A stretch of 19,241 nt of DNA from Asanoa sp040654855 (GTDB lineage: Bacteria; Actinomycetota; Actinomycetes; Mycobacteriales; Micromonosporaceae), in the NCBI RefSeq assembly GCF_040654855.1, contig NZ_JBFAIU010000129.1, positions 1 through 19,241 on the forward strand, read 5' to 3'. The position numbers were made by a program, and so were the translations under genes. This document shows, one piece after another, positions 7,465 to 15,909 of the stretch (position 1 is the stretch's first letter; every line of letters begins with the position of its first letter). The notes under the pieces are model-generated. The model was given only the letters and a program-made list of their open reading frames with translations, searched no databases and had not been told where the DNA came from.

Positions 7465-8304
7465 TCAATCGGCCGGCAGCGGCCAGCCCTCCATCGAGTG
7501 GCCGGGATGTTCGCGCAGGAACCGCCGCCGGACTTCGACGTACCGGGTCGGCGTGAGCCCGGTGAAGGCCCGGAACTCGTGGCCGAAGTGGGCCTGGTCG
7601 AAGTAGCCCGCGCGACCGGCGAGGTCGCCCCAGTCGATCGGTCCGGCGGGGTCGAGCGCGAACACGGCGGCGGTGAAGCGGTGGGTGCGGGCCAGCCGCT
7701 TCGGCGTGACGCCGATGAGCTCCTTGAACCGCTGTGCCAGATGAGTGCTGCTGACACCGGCTGCGGCGCTCAGGTCGCCGATCGCCACCGCCCCGCTGGT
7801 CGCGGCGATGACGCTGCTCATGTGGCGGACCAGCCGCAGGCCGGCGGTCTCGGACAGCCGTCTCGTCAGCTCCTCCTCGAGCAGCGTCAGCATCTCGTGC
7901 GGTCCGTCCGCGGTGGCCAGCCGATCCCGCAGCTCGGCAGTGGCGGGCCGGCCCCAGACCTGCTCCACTGTCACCGGCCGGTCGCACAGCTCGGCCGCGG
8001 GCATCGGCAGGAACGGCGCCAGCCCCCACGGCTTGAAGTGCACGCCGACGGATCGGGTCCGGAGTGGATAGCCGAACTCCCACGCGCGGGTGGGCATGGT
8101 GACCACGCAGCCGTCGGCGTACTCGGCCGTCTCGATGTCGGTGCCGCCGCGGACGCGGAACGGTGGTCCGAGGTTGACGACGAGCAACGCCGACGGCGCG
8201 GGCGGCAGCGTCAGCAGGGCGTACGGCGGCGCACCCTCGAGGTAGTAGAGGTCGTCGATCAGCCCGCCCAGCGGCGCCTGCGGCACTCTGGACACGTACT
8301 GCAT
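7465..8304 (-). CDS. AraC-family transcriptional regulator
   Basis: A 279-aa product starting MQYVSRVPQAPLGGLIDDLYYLEG. The N-terminal region (about 1-150) is of the DUF6597-like sensory type, with LLTLPPAPSALLVVNLG and VGVHFKPWGLAPFLPMPAAEL. The C-terminal double helix-turn-helix (about 175-262) contains IGDLSAAAGVSSTHLAQRFK, GVTPKRLARTHRF and GYFDQAHFGHEFRAFTGLTPTRY, the typical AraC second-helix signature. It probably regulates the adjacent reductase gene 67 bp downstream, or itself. It starts 17 bp after the stop of the methyltransferase gene upstream, so the three genes may form one transcript. Confidence 0.92.
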   Translation of the reverse strand: MQYVSRVPQAPLGGLIDDLYYLEGAPPYALLTLPPAPSALLVVNLGPPFRVRGGTDIETAEYADGCVVTMPTRAWEFGYPLRTRSVGVHFKPWGLAPFLPMPAAELCDRPVTVEQVWGRPATAELRDRLATADGPHEMLTLLEEELTRRLSETAGLRLVRHMSSVIAATSGAVAIGDLSAAAGVSSTHLAQRFKELIGVTPKRLARTHRFTAAVFALDPAGPIDWGDLAGRAGYFDQAHFGHEFRAFTGLTPTRYVEVRRRFLREHPGHSMEGWPLPAD

Positions 8305-8321
8305 CGCACTTGCAGCCCGAC

Positions 8322-9128
8322 TCAGCTGTTCTTGCGCGCGACCCCGGCGTACTCGGAGGCAGGGGTCGTGTCGTTGCCGTCCGGCCGCCATTGCGAGCAG
8401 GTGACCAGGCCCGGCTCGATCAGGTCCCAGCCGGTGAAGTAGCGGGCGATCTCGGCCGGGTCGCGCACGGCCATCGGTGCCGCGCCGCCGTCGTTCCACA
8501 TCGCGACCGCACGGTCGACCGCCTCCGGGTTGACCTCCCGGGTCGGGTGCGAGATGACCAGGTAGCTGCCCACCGGCACCGCCTTGGTCAGGGTGGCGAC
8601 GATCTCGCGGGCCTGGTCGTCGTCGGTGACGAAGTTGAGGATGCCCAGCAGCATGATCGCGACCGGACGGTCGAAGTCGATGGTGCGGGCGGCCGCGTCG
8701 AGGATCGCCGCGGGGTCCCGCACGTCGGCCTCGACGTAGTCGGTGGCGCCCTGCGGGCTGCTGGTCAGCAGCGCCCGGGCGTGGACCAGCACCATCGGGT
8801 CGTTGTCGACGTAGACGATCCGGGCGTCGGGCGCGGCCGCCTGCGCGACCTGGTGGGTGTTGTCGGCAGTGGGCAGGCCGGTGCCGATGTCGAGGAACTG
8901 CCGGACGCCGACCTCGCCGGCCAGGTGGCGCACCGCCCGGCCGAGGAACTGGCGGTTGAAGCGGGCCGACTGCACCAGCTCGGGCAGGAAGGCGAGGACC
9001 TGCTCGGCCGCCTCCCGGTCGGCGGCGAAGTTGTCCTTGCCGCCGAGCAGGTAGTTCCACAGTCGCGCCGAGTGCGGCACGCTGGTGTCCAGCATGGCCA
9101 GTTGGTCGTCCGTACCCGCTGTGTCCAC
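8322..9128 (-). CDS. S-adenosyl methyltransferase (DUF574/SAM-dependent)
   Basis: A 268-aa product from GTG 9128, with GGAGGGG about 5 bases upstream supporting this start. Family marks are TSVPHSARLWNYLLGGKDNFAAD near the N-terminus, VRQFLDIGTGLPTADNTHQ (SAM-binding glycine motif), IVYVDNDPMVLVHARALL (acidic residue after strand 2), YVEADVRDPAAIL and AIMLLGILNFV. This Rossmann methyltransferase family is expanded in actinomycetes and its substrates are mostly unknown. The C-terminus WDLIEPGLVTCSQWRPDG is also typical, so the gene is intact. It precedes the AraC regulator by 17 bp on the same strand. Confidence 0.93.
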   Translation of the reverse strand: MDTAGTDDQLAMLDTSVPHSARLWNYLLGGKDNFAADREAAEQVLAFLPELVQSARFNRQFLGRAVRHLAGEVGVRQFLDIGTGLPTADNTHQVAQAAAPDARIVYVDNDPMVLVHARALLTSSPQGATDYVEADVRDPAAILDAAARTIDFDRPVAIMLLGILNFVTDDDQAREIVATLTKAVPVGSYLVISHPTREVNPEAVDRAVAMWNDGGAAPMAVRDPAEIARYFTGWDLIEPGLVTCSQWRPDGNDTTPASEYAGVARKNS

Positions 9129-9187
9129 CGGAGCCCCTCCGCCGTCAGTCAACGCTTGGCGGTCAGCATAGACCGTGTCGTGGGCGG

Positions 9188-9340
9188 TCAGGACCGCGCG
9201 AAGGCGATCTGGTTCTCGACACCGCGCAACGTGGACGGCAGCGATACGCGCTGCAGTTGCTTGCCGTCCGTCGAGAAGACGACGAGGTCCCGGGCGGCCA
9301 CGGCGACGATACGGTCCGTGGTCGCCCAGATGACCGCCCT
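9188..9340 (-). pseudogene. C-terminal remnant of a beta-propeller-like protein
   Basis: The minus strand encodes RAVIWATTDRIVAVAARDL, then VVFSTDGKQLQRVSLPSTL, then RGVENQIAFARS and a stop. The alternating hydrophobic pattern with a D-G turn resembles the last blade of a WD40- or PQQ-like propeller. Upstream of about 9340 the pattern is lost and no start or signal is found, so only the 3' end of a gene remains. It lies between the methyltransferase and the 3' end of the GGDEF-EAL gene. The full-length parent cannot be named. Confidence 0.4.
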
Positions 9341-9414
9341 CGCCTCGTGCTCGCGGTCTGCAGCAGACAAAGACATCAGCGGAGCGAAGAACCTTGCATG
9401 GCATACGGGAGAAC

Positions 9415-12400
9415 TTATTCTCGGCCTGTGAAGTGCCACCGGGCGGCGGCGTCCGCGGGCATCGGTTTGGCGAAGAGGTAGCCCTGCGCGTACTCGCAGC
9501 CGATGTCGACGAGCAGGTCCCGGCAGGTCCGGTCGTGCACGCCCTCGGCGACCATGTCGAGGCCCAGCCGCTTCGTGACGTCGGCGACCGCCTCCACCAG
9601 CACGCGGGCCCGTGCCGAGCCCGGGTCCGCGAGGAAGGACCCGTCCACCTTGATCAGGTCGATCGCGTCCTGCCGTAGGTAGGACAGCGACGCGTACCCC
9701 GTGCCGTAGTCGTCGATCGCCACGCGTACGCCGTCCCGGCGCAGGTCCTCGAGGTAGTTCCAGGCGCGCTCGTCCTCGCCGACGAGGTCTCCCTCGGTGA
9801 CCTCGAGCACCAGCCGGTCCGGGCGGACGCCGGCGTGCGCGAGCTGCCGGGTCACCCGGTCACCGAAGTCGGGCAGGCGCAGCTGCCGGGGCGCGACGTT
9901 GACCGCGACGTACCGGTCCGCCCACGGGCCGTCGTGGAACCGGGCCATGTCCGTCAGCGCGCGGGTCAGCACCCAGTCGCCGATCTCGGCGATCAGCCCG
10001 GTCGACTCCGCGACCCGGATGATCTCCGCGGCCGACAGCGGCGGGCCGCCGTCGCGTAGGCGCACGAGTCCCTCGTAGCCGACCGGCTCGGCCGAACTGG
10101 TCCGGACGATCGGTTGGTAGAACAGCGTGAGGGCGTCGGTTTCCAACGCCCGTGTGAGCCGGTCCCGGGCGCCCAGGTTCTGTCGCGTCGGCGCCGGCAT
10201 GCCCGCGCGATACTGCCGCCAGCGGCCCTTTCCCGCCTCCTTGGCGGTGTACAGCGCGCTGTCCGCCTCGCGTACCAGCATGTTCGGGTCGGTGTTGTCC
10301 GAGAGGTACGAGAGCCCGATGCTGGCCTGCGAGTCGACGCGGACGCCGCCGACGGTGGCGGGTTCGGCGAGCTTGTCGGAGATCCGCTGGGTGATCGCCC
10401 GCGCGGCCGCCAGGTCGACGCCGCGCAGCAGCACCCCGAACTCGTCACCACCGAGCCGGGCCACCAGGTCCCGATCGCGTACGCACGACTCGATCCGGCG
10501 GGCGACCAGGGTGAGCAGGTCGTCGCCGATCTGGTGTCCGAACGTGTCGTTGACCGCCTTGAAGTCGTCGAGGTCGACGAAGAGGGCGGCCCAGCCGCCG
10601 TTGCCGGTGTCGGCCCGCAGCTCCTCCTGGAACCGGGTCGGGTTCGCCAGCCCGGTCAGCGGATCCTCGTTGGCGCGGCGTTCGAGGTCGAGGCGCAGCG
10701 CCCGCTCCCGGGTGACGTCCCGCAGGGTGGTGACGACGCCCTGGACGCTCGGGTCGGCGGTCAGGTCGCGCCGATAGACCTGCACCACCGCGGAGTCGCC
10801 GCCGGGGCGGTCGACGAGGCCCTCCGCGCCGTCCTCGACGCTGCGCCAGTGCGGCCCGCCGGCCTCGGCGGGCGTCACGAGCCGGTCGAACCGTTCACCG
10901 CGTACGTCTCGGCCGAACAGCCGCAGCGCGGACGGGCTGACGTACCCGATGTGCCCGTCCTGGCTGATCAGGATGACGTCCGTGCTCTGGTTGACGACGC
11001 TGCGGAAGTAGCGTTCCCGTTCCCGCTCCTCGAGCCGGTGGACCAGGTCGATCCGGTCGAGGGCCAGCGCGGCCTGGTCCAGCATCGCCTGCAGCGCCTG
11101 GTAGTGCTCGTCGAGCAGCCCGGCCGGCGCGGTCACCAGCGCGACACCGCCGGCGGTTGAAACGCCCTCAGCACCGGCGGCGGCTGTCACCGTCGTGCCG
11201 CTGTCGAGCGGGTACACGAGCTGGCCCGGCGTCCCACGCTCGTTGCCCGGCCCCGCGCGCACCTCAGGCACGACGCCACGGCGCCCGTCCCGGACGAGCC
11301 GGACGTCGCTGTCGGTGCCGGCGGGCAGGATCTCCCGGACGGCGTCGCGAACCATGCCGCGCACCTGTCGTTCGTTGGTGGCGACGGCGAGCGCGCCGAG
11401 GGTCCGGCGGACCACGGACGTCACTTCGACCCGGCGGCGGGTCGCCCGCGCGTAGAGCGCCACCCGGGCCAGGACCAGCGCGGCGATGACGAGTGCTTCG
11501 ATGCCGACCAGGTAGCCCGTCTCCACCAGTCCGCGGCTCGCCTCGACCAGCAGCACCGTCGGCGCCGCGAGCAGGCCGAGCGAGATCGCGGCCAGTCCCA
11601 TGGGTCCGAACCCGCGCTGCGGCGTCCGGGCGGCGTGCTTCGGTTCCTGCTCACCCGGCAGCAGAGCGGCGATGCCGCAGGCCACCACGAAGGTCAGCAG
11701 CAGGAAGCCGCCCGGCGCGGAGTCTCCCCACGTGCCGAGGACGCGGGCGCGGATGTAGAGCAGATCGGCGAACAGGAACACCGCGGTGCCCAGCGCGATC
11801 ACCAGGATCTCCGGGCGGCGGCCGAAGTTGATCAGCGCGCCGAGCGCCGCCGCGAGGACCGCCACGTACCCGACGAGGGTCGCCACGGCGACGGTCATCG
11901 TGAATATCCCGCCCGCCGTCGAGTCGATCACCGGGCGGAGCACGAGTATCCAGATCACCAGCGATCCGGCCAGCGCGAGCATCGCCGTGTCGAGGACCAG
12001 CAGCGGTTTGCGGGTTGCGCTGGTCGGTTGGGCCAGCCACAGCACGCCGACCGCCAGCGGGAGGTACGCGCTCAGGAACGCGATGTCCGGGACGTTCGGG
12101 AACTCCGGCGAGTGGATGACGCCGGTGGTCGCCTGGGCGAAGAACGCGTCCCCGATCGTCAGGAGCGCGGCCGACAGCGCGATCAGCAGCCAGGCGCCGG
12201 GACGGCGTACCGTCCGGCGCCACACCGCGGTCAGGATGGCGACCACGCTGGCGCCGCCGGCGACGACGACGGCGGAGGTCCGGGTCAGATCGAAGACGTA
12301 CAGCAGTGGCGCGACCGCGACGATGATCACCAGGAACAAGGCGTGCCAGACGGTGAGGCGTCCGAAGAGGTCGCGCACCATGGCCGCGTTCGTCCCGCGG

Positions 12401-12453
12401 CGGTCGCGCCCGGCTTCTTCGCGCACATCGATCACGACCGGTGGGGTACCCAC
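9415..12453 (-). CDS. Membrane GGDEF-EAL protein (cyclic-di-GMP synthase/phosphodiesterase)
   Basis: About 988-1012 aa. The N-terminal third has roughly nine hydrophobic segments (from WHALFLVIIVAVAPLLYVFDL onward). A GAF-like region and a PAS domain follow (YFRSVVNQSTDVILIS, HIGYVSPSALRLFGRD). The GGDEF domain has an intact LGGDEF (residues 644-648 counted from ATG 12381) and an RDRD inhibitory-site motif five residues before it. The EAL domain reads EGL instead of EAL (about 770-772) but keeps IDDYGTG, IKVDGSF, VAEGV and YAQGY, so its metal and catalytic positions seem retained. The protein should tune cyclic-di-GMP at the membrane. The start is GTG 12453 or ATG 12381; neither has a clear ribosome binding site. 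Confidence 0.93.
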   Translation of the reverse strand: MGTPPVVIDVREEAGRDRRGTNAAMVRDLFGRLTVWHALFLVIIVAVAPLLYVFDLTRTSAVVVAGGASVVAILTAVWRRTVRRPGAWLLIALSAALLTIGDAFFAQATTGVIHSPEFPNVPDIAFLSAYLPLAVGVLWLAQPTSATRKPLLVLDTAMLALAGSLVIWILVLRPVIDSTAGGIFTMTVAVATLVGYVAVLAAALGALINFGRRPEILVIALGTAVFLFADLLYIRARVLGTWGDSAPGGFLLLTFVVACGIAALLPGEQEPKHAARTPQRGFGPMGLAAISLGLLAAPTVLLVEASRGLVETGYLVGIEALVIAALVLARVALYARATRRRVEVTSVVRRTLGALAVATNERQVRGMVRDAVREILPAGTDSDVRLVRDGRRGVVPEVRAGPGNERGTPGQLVYPLDSGTTVTAAAGAEGVSTAGGVALVTAPAGLLDEHYQALQAMLDQAALALDRIDLVHRLEERERERYFRSVVNQSTDVILISQDGHIGYVSPSALRLFGRDVRGERFDRLVTPAEAGGPHWRSVEDGAEGLVDRPGGDSAVVQVYRRDLTADPSVQGVVTTLRDVTRERALRLDLERRANEDPLTGLANPTRFQEELRADTGNGGWAALFVDLDDFKAVNDTFGHQIGDDLLTLVARRIESCVRDRDLVARLGGDEFGVLLRGVDLAAARAITQRISDKLAEPATVGGVRVDSQASIGLSYLSDNTDPNMLVREADSALYTAKEAGKGRWRQYRAGMPAPTRQNLGARDRLTRALETDALTLFYQPIVRTSSAEPVGYEGLVRLRDGGPPLSAAEIIRVAESTGLIAEIGDWVLTRALTDMARFHDGPWADRYVAVNVAPRQLRLPDFGDRVTRQLAHAGVRPDRLVLEVTEGDLVGEDERAWNYLEDLRRDGVRVAIDDYGTGYASLSYLRQDAIDLIKVDGSFLADPGSARARVLVEAVADVTKRLGLDMVAEGVHDRTCRDLLVDIGCEYAQGYLFAKPMPADAAARWHFTGRE

Positions 12454-12488
12454 GGAGCGCGGGCTTACACTAATCGGTCATAATGTTA
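12454..12488 (-). promoter_or_regulatory. AT-rich spacer, possible promoter of the GGDEF-EAL gene
   Basis: This 35-bp gap between the SGNH gene and the GGDEF-EAL gene is strikingly AT-rich for the window (reading TTAATAACATTATGACC then GATTAGTGTAAG on the minus strand). TAGTGT fits the actinobacterial -10 pattern TANNNT and lies 13 bp before GTG 12453, which would give a very short leader. No good -35 is seen. Confidence 0.3.
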
Positions 12489-13871
12489 TTAATCGGGCGT
12501 GAGCGCGCTAGCGACAGCCGCCGCCAGCCGCAGGGTCCCGACCCCGGTGGGATGGAAGGGTGCCGGGTCTGACAGGTGTTGCAGGTCGGGACCGAGTGGC
12601 GACCCCGGGTCGGCGCACAGCGGCGTCAGGTTCGGTTCGGCCACGGCGAATCCATACTTCCCGGCGCCGACCCGCAGCACGTCGTTGAGCTGCCGGTTCA
12701 TGTCGATCAACAGGCGCAGCTTGGCCGGCGACAGCCCGGCCGCGCCGGCCGGGCCCCGGGTGTCGGGGCAGTCCGCGTCAGATGCGAAGACGTCGTACGA
12801 CGCGGCCACCACGACCCGCGGGCGCCCGGGCAGGTCGGCCAGGTCGCGCAGCAGGTCGCCGTAGTCGCGGTCGAAGGCGGCCAGCCGGTACGCGAACTCC
12901 CCCTGCGCCAGGTTGTCCCCACACGACTCGACGCCGTAGCAGTAACGCAGGAAATCCGTCCAGTACAGGTCGTTCGGGCCGATCACCACCACCACGTACC
13001 GCAGGCCTTCGACCTGTTTGAGCAGTCCGACCTGGGGCGGCAGCACCCGCCCGTCAATCGTCTGGGCGCCGCGCAGGCCCGCGCTGATCGACGCTCCGGT
13101 GCAGGCGAGGTTGACCGCCGGCGCGCCCATCAGCTGCCCGAGCTCGGCCGCGAGCGAGTCGACGCTGCGCGCGCAGGCGAGATCCTCGGCGGAGGCGTCG
13201 GGCGCGGTGGGGCCGNNNNNNNNNAAGCCGTGGACCTTCGGTCCGACCGGCGGAGGCCCGAGGTGGTACGTGCCGACGAGGTCCGACAGGGACGTGACCC
13301 GCCGCAGCCCGTGCGCCACGCCGTCGTAGGCCAACACTCCGGCGGCGGCCCAGCCGACCAACGTGACCGTGATCGTGGCGCCGGCCATGGCGCTGGTGGA
13401 GAGCAGCTGGCCGTGCGCCGCGCGCAACGTATCCGCCATCGCGATCACGGCGGCCGTGAAGCCGAGCAGGATGACGGTGGCCAGCGCGTACCACCGGAGG
13501 AAGCCGATCCCGATCGTCGTGGCCGCGGCTGCGCGGGTCTGCGCGCCGGTGACGGGATCCAGCGCCTTGACCGCGGCGTCGCGGTCGACCGGGCCGAGGC
13601 TCAGCCGGGGGCGCAGCGGTCCGTAGACCCGCAACGCGGTCAGGTCCAGCTCCGTGTTGCCGATCTGCACGACCTGCGCCGGGCCGGACAGCGACAGGCT
13701 CGGCTCGCGTACGCCGACCGACAGGCGCTGGCCCGCGACCGTGATCTCCACGTCGGGGGTGAGCGTCGCGGTGAGCGGCACGCCGACGAGCAGGCAGAAG
13801 AGCACGACCAGCAGCGTCGACGGCGCACTGCCCCTGGCCCGACGACGGTGCACGCGAACACGAAAGGCCAC
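12489..13871 (-). CDS. Membrane-anchored SGNH/GDSL hydrolase, interrupted by an N gap
   Basis: From GTG 13871 the product has an N-terminal membrane segment (STLLVVLFCLLVGVPLTATL), an extracytoplasmic part, and two more hydrophobic segments (WYALATVILLGFTAAVIAM; ATITVTLVGWAAAGVLAY). An SGNH hydrolase domain follows, with VNLACTGASIS, VVVVIGPNDLYWTDFL (block III Asn), SYDVFASDADCPDTRG and PAPFHPTGVGT (C-terminal catalytic His). The block I motif GDS, which carries the nucleophile Ser, is absent: it should lie where nine Ns occur (13216-13224), between GPPPVGPKVHG and GPTAPDASAEDLACARSVDSL. The true gap is probably longer than nine bases. The substrate is unknown. It is followed 35 bp later by the GGDEF-EAL gene on the same strand. 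Confidence 0.8.
   Translation of the reverse strand: MAFRVRVHRRRARGSAPSTLLVVLFCLLVGVPLTATLTPDVEITVAGQRLSVGVREPSLSLSGPAQVVQIGNTELDLTALRVYGPLRPRLSLGPVDRDAAVKALDPVTGAQTRAAAATTIGIGFLRWYALATVILLGFTAAVIAMADTLRAAHGQLLSTSAMAGATITVTLVGWAAAGVLAYDGVAHGLRRVTSLSDLVGTYHLGPPPVGPKVHGXXXXGPTAPDASAEDLACARSVDSLAAELGQLMGAPAVNLACTGASISAGLRGAQTIDGRVLPPQVGLLKQVEGLRYVVVVIGPNDLYWTDFLRYCYGVESCGDNLAQGEFAYRLAAFDRDYGDLLRDLADLPGRPRVVVAASYDVFASDADCPDTRGPAGAAGLSPAKLRLLIDMNRQLNDVLRVGAGKYGFAVAEPNLTPLCADPGSPLGPDLQHLSDPAPFHPTGVGTLRLAAAVASALTPD
13216..13224. other. Assembly gap (nine Ns)
   Basis: Nine unresolved bases inside the SGNH hydrolase gene. The reading frame is open on both sides, but nine bases encode only three residues, too few to hold the missing catalytic GDS block and its flanks. 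Confidence 0.99.
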
Positions 13872-14091
13872 GAGCGGCAGCGCTCCCCCGGTCGACGCCT
13901 GCCACGGTCTTCGTTGATCGTCGCACCGGCCGGGCCGCCGCCGAGCCGCATCGACCCGCCGTCGCCCATTCGGTGGACGCACGCGTTGAGGATCCAGGAC
14001 AGGTTGAACGGCCGCCAGACGATCGCCCGGTGCGACCGCGGGTCGCTGCCGCACTGCGATGTTGTCGGTACGCCGGTGGATACTGCCCGGC

Positions 14092-14802
14092 ATGGCGAGC
14101 TTCAACGACCAGGATCTGACTGATGCCGAGTTCCGCGAGTGTGACTTGACCCGCGCTCGTCTGATCGGGGTGGTCATGCAGGACGCTGTGATCGACGGGC
14201 TGGTCACCAATCTGGTGGTCAACGGAGTCGAGGTGACGTCGTACGTCGAAGCTGAGCTTGACCGCCGGTATCCGGTGCGGCTGCTGCTCCGCTCAGCCGA
14301 TCCGGCGGACCTGCTGAAGGGTGTCCGGCAGCTGCGGGCCGGCTGGGCGAAGACGATCGAGCGCCTGCGAGCGATGCCCAGGGGTTCGGAGCAGCAGCGC
14401 GTCGGCGGCGAATGGTCGGCGGTCGAGACCCTGCGCCACCTGGTGTTCGTGCACGACTCGTGGTTCCGCCGCTGCTGTCTGGGATCGACCGAGCCGTTCA
14501 CCGCGATCGGGCTGGCGCCCGAGTTCGTCCCTGACCAGGAGGAGCAGGGCCTGGATCGAGCGGCGGCCCCCAGTCTCGACGAGGTGCTGGCCACGCGCGA
14601 CGTGCAAGGCGCTGAGCTAGAGCGTTGGCTGTCGACGGTGACGGCCGATCAGCTCTCGGCGCCCGCGCCAGTGCCGGCGGGCCCGGGTTGGCCGCCGTAT
14701 GCCAGGGGAAAGTCGGTGCTGCAGTGCGTCCAGGTGGTACTGGGCGAGGAGTGGGCGCACCACGGTTTCTGCGTTCGTGACCTCGATCTACTCGGAACAT
14801 GA
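14092..14802 (+). CDS. DinB-family protein with pentapeptide-like N-terminus
   Basis: A 236-aa product from ATG 14092. The first about 60 residues (FNDQDLTDAEFRECDLTRARLIGVVMQDAV) resemble a short run of pentapeptide-type A(D/N)LXX repeats. The rest is a four-helix DinB_2 domain with LLKGVRQLRAGWAKTIERL, GGEWSAVETLRHLVFVHDSWF (metal-binding His in LRHLV) and VLGEEWAHHGFCVRDLDLL (a His pair in WAHHG). DinB_2 proteins are putative metal-dependent enzymes, some being thiol transferases; this combination is common in actinomycetes but its substrate is unknown. It is divergent from the SGNH hydrolase gene across 220 bp. No strong ribosome binding site is seen. Confidence 0.88.
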   Translation: MASFNDQDLTDAEFRECDLTRARLIGVVMQDAVIDGLVTNLVVNGVEVTSYVEAELDRRYPVRLLLRSADPADLLKGVRQLRAGWAKTIERLRAMPRGSEQQRVGGEWSAVETLRHLVFVHDSWFRRCCLGSTEPFTAIGLAPEFVPDQEEQGLDRAAAPSLDEVLATRDVQGAELERWLSTVTADQLSAPAPVPAGPGWPPYARGKSVLQCVQVVLGEEWAHHGFCVRDLDLLGT

Positions 14803-14999
14803 CCCTCGCCACGAGCTTGCGTGCGACTAGCAATGACTCTCTCTCATGCCGCGATAAGTGAGCTGCATTCTGTGTCGCTGATGGGGCGAGGCACCAACGC
14901 CGCCGGCGTCCGCCGGAAGGGGCGTTCCCGTCGCGATCGCACAACTGCCTGACCCGGGCCAGACGTGAGGGATGGTTGTCCAGCTGAATCACACCATCG

Positions 15000-15743
15000 T
15001 GCGGGTCCACGACAAGCAGTCGTCGCGGCCGAACCGCACGTCGAGCCGAGCCGTGGTAGCCCGTCTTGCAGTAGCCGGCACCGACGCCGCGTTGAAATGC
15101 TCGTTGCACCGGGCACTGCTGCGTACGCCGACGTGGCCCGAGTAACCCGTGCGCATGCGCTGGCGCACAATGCGGTCGTCCGCCGCGCCGAGGACGACCA
15201 CGGAACCGTCGTGGCTCGCGACAGCGCCCAGCACCAGCCCGTCGCCGCCTGCGGGGACCTTGGCCCATCGGGTCCGCGCACCGGCCGTACGCTGATGGAT
15301 CGTTCGTTTCTCGGCCTGTCGACGGTGATCGTCACCAGCGCATCGCCGCTGACGGGGAACCCACCGCGCCAACCCTCGCCGACACCCGTGGCAACGGTGT
15401 CACTGAACCACGTCGCCCTGCCGTCGGCCGACTCGGCGTTGACGACGCGTTCGCCGTACGCCGCCTAATGACTCGGCGAACCCCCGATCCGCATCGCCAG
15501 TCCTTTGCCCGGCACGTTGACGAGGTCGGTGACGGTCCCCCAACTCGGGTCGCAGGGTCGGGATCGAAACCTCATGAACACCACCGGCGTACGGAGGTTT
15601 GTGAATCGGCCGACGAGCAGACGACCGTCGGTCCCCGGCAACACGGCAGGTATGAATCCGTCCGGAAACTCGACGGGTCGATGGGTACCGTCGCACCGGT
15701 CCCGCTGTGGTCGCTCGAACTGGATCTCCACGGTGGATGGCAT
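15000..15743 (-). pseudogene. Frameshifted hypothetical gene, propeller-like
   Basis: Coding-like protein is seen on the minus strand in successive frames. From ATG 15743 it reads MPSTVEIQFERPQ, then VEFPDGFIPAVLPGTDGRLL, TPVVFMRFRSRPCDP and DLVNVPGKGLAMRIGGSPSH, and stops at 15465. One frame over it continues AAYGERVVNAESADGRATWF, then EGWRGGFPVSGDALVTITVD. A second shift near 15290 gives RWAKVPAGGDGLVLGAVASH, then DGSVVVLGAADDRIV. At least two frameshifts therefore interrupt one gene. The short strand-turn pattern suggests an exported propeller-like or sialidase-like fold, but the family is not recognised. No coding sense is seen below about 15000, and 14803-15000 holds nothing I can identify. 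Its start lies 10 bp beyond the last tRNA of the array. Confidence 0.5.
15722..15743 (+). repeat. Inverted copy of the array-associated motif
   Basis: The plus strand reads CTCCACGGTGGATGGCAT at 15726-15743. The minus strand at 18108-18125 reads the same except for one base (CTCCACAGTGGATGGCAT). The two copies face each other across most of the tRNA array. The core CCAC-GTGG is itself palindromic. Confidence 0.4.
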
Positions 15744-15752
15744 TCGAATGAG

Positions 15753-15827
15753 CAGCGCGGACGGGACTCGAACCCGCACGTGTCCCGGGTGAAAGCCGGG
15801 CGACTCTTCCAATTCGTCCACCGCGCC
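15753..15827 (-). tRNA. tRNA-Glu (UUC)
   Basis: The cloverleaf folds with acceptor GGCGCGG/CCGCGCT (a G-U first pair), U8, a short D stem GAC/GTC, anticodon stem CCCGG/CCGGG with loop CTTTCAC (anticodon TTC), and T arm GCGGG-TTCGAGT-CCCGT. G73 is the discriminator; CCA is not encoded. It is the last gene of the array in the transcribed direction, 7 bp after tRNA-Val. Confidence 0.85.
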
Positions 15828-15834
15828 ATGGTCG

Positions 15835-15908
15835 TGTCCCGGGAGGGATTCGAACCCCCGACCCTCTGCGTGTCGAGCAGACGCTCTGCCAGGCTGAGCT
15901 ACCGGAAC
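15835..15908 (-). tRNA. tRNA-Val (GAC), with unusual C33
   Basis: Acceptor GTTCCGG/CCGGGAC pairs fully (one U-G), D stem GCTC/GAGC, anticodon stem TCTGC/GCAGA, T arm GGGGG-TTCGAAT-CCCTC, discriminator A. The loop TCGACAC gives anticodon GAC, but position 33 is C instead of the near-universal U, so decoding is uncertain. It lies one base after the encoded CCA of the fMet-like tRNA. Confidence 0.8.
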
Positions 15909-15909
15909 G

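Noticed and set aside
12454..12495. AT-rich TAATGTTATTA as a terminator
   Set aside because: The inverted repeat is only four base pairs and AT-only, too weak; a promoter reading is preferred.
13900..14090. Minus-strand peptide WRPFNLSWILNACVHRMGDG ahead of the SGNH gene
   Set aside because: It looks somewhat protein-like, but the frame has no start, no stop before entering the SGNH gene in another frame, and no recognisable family.
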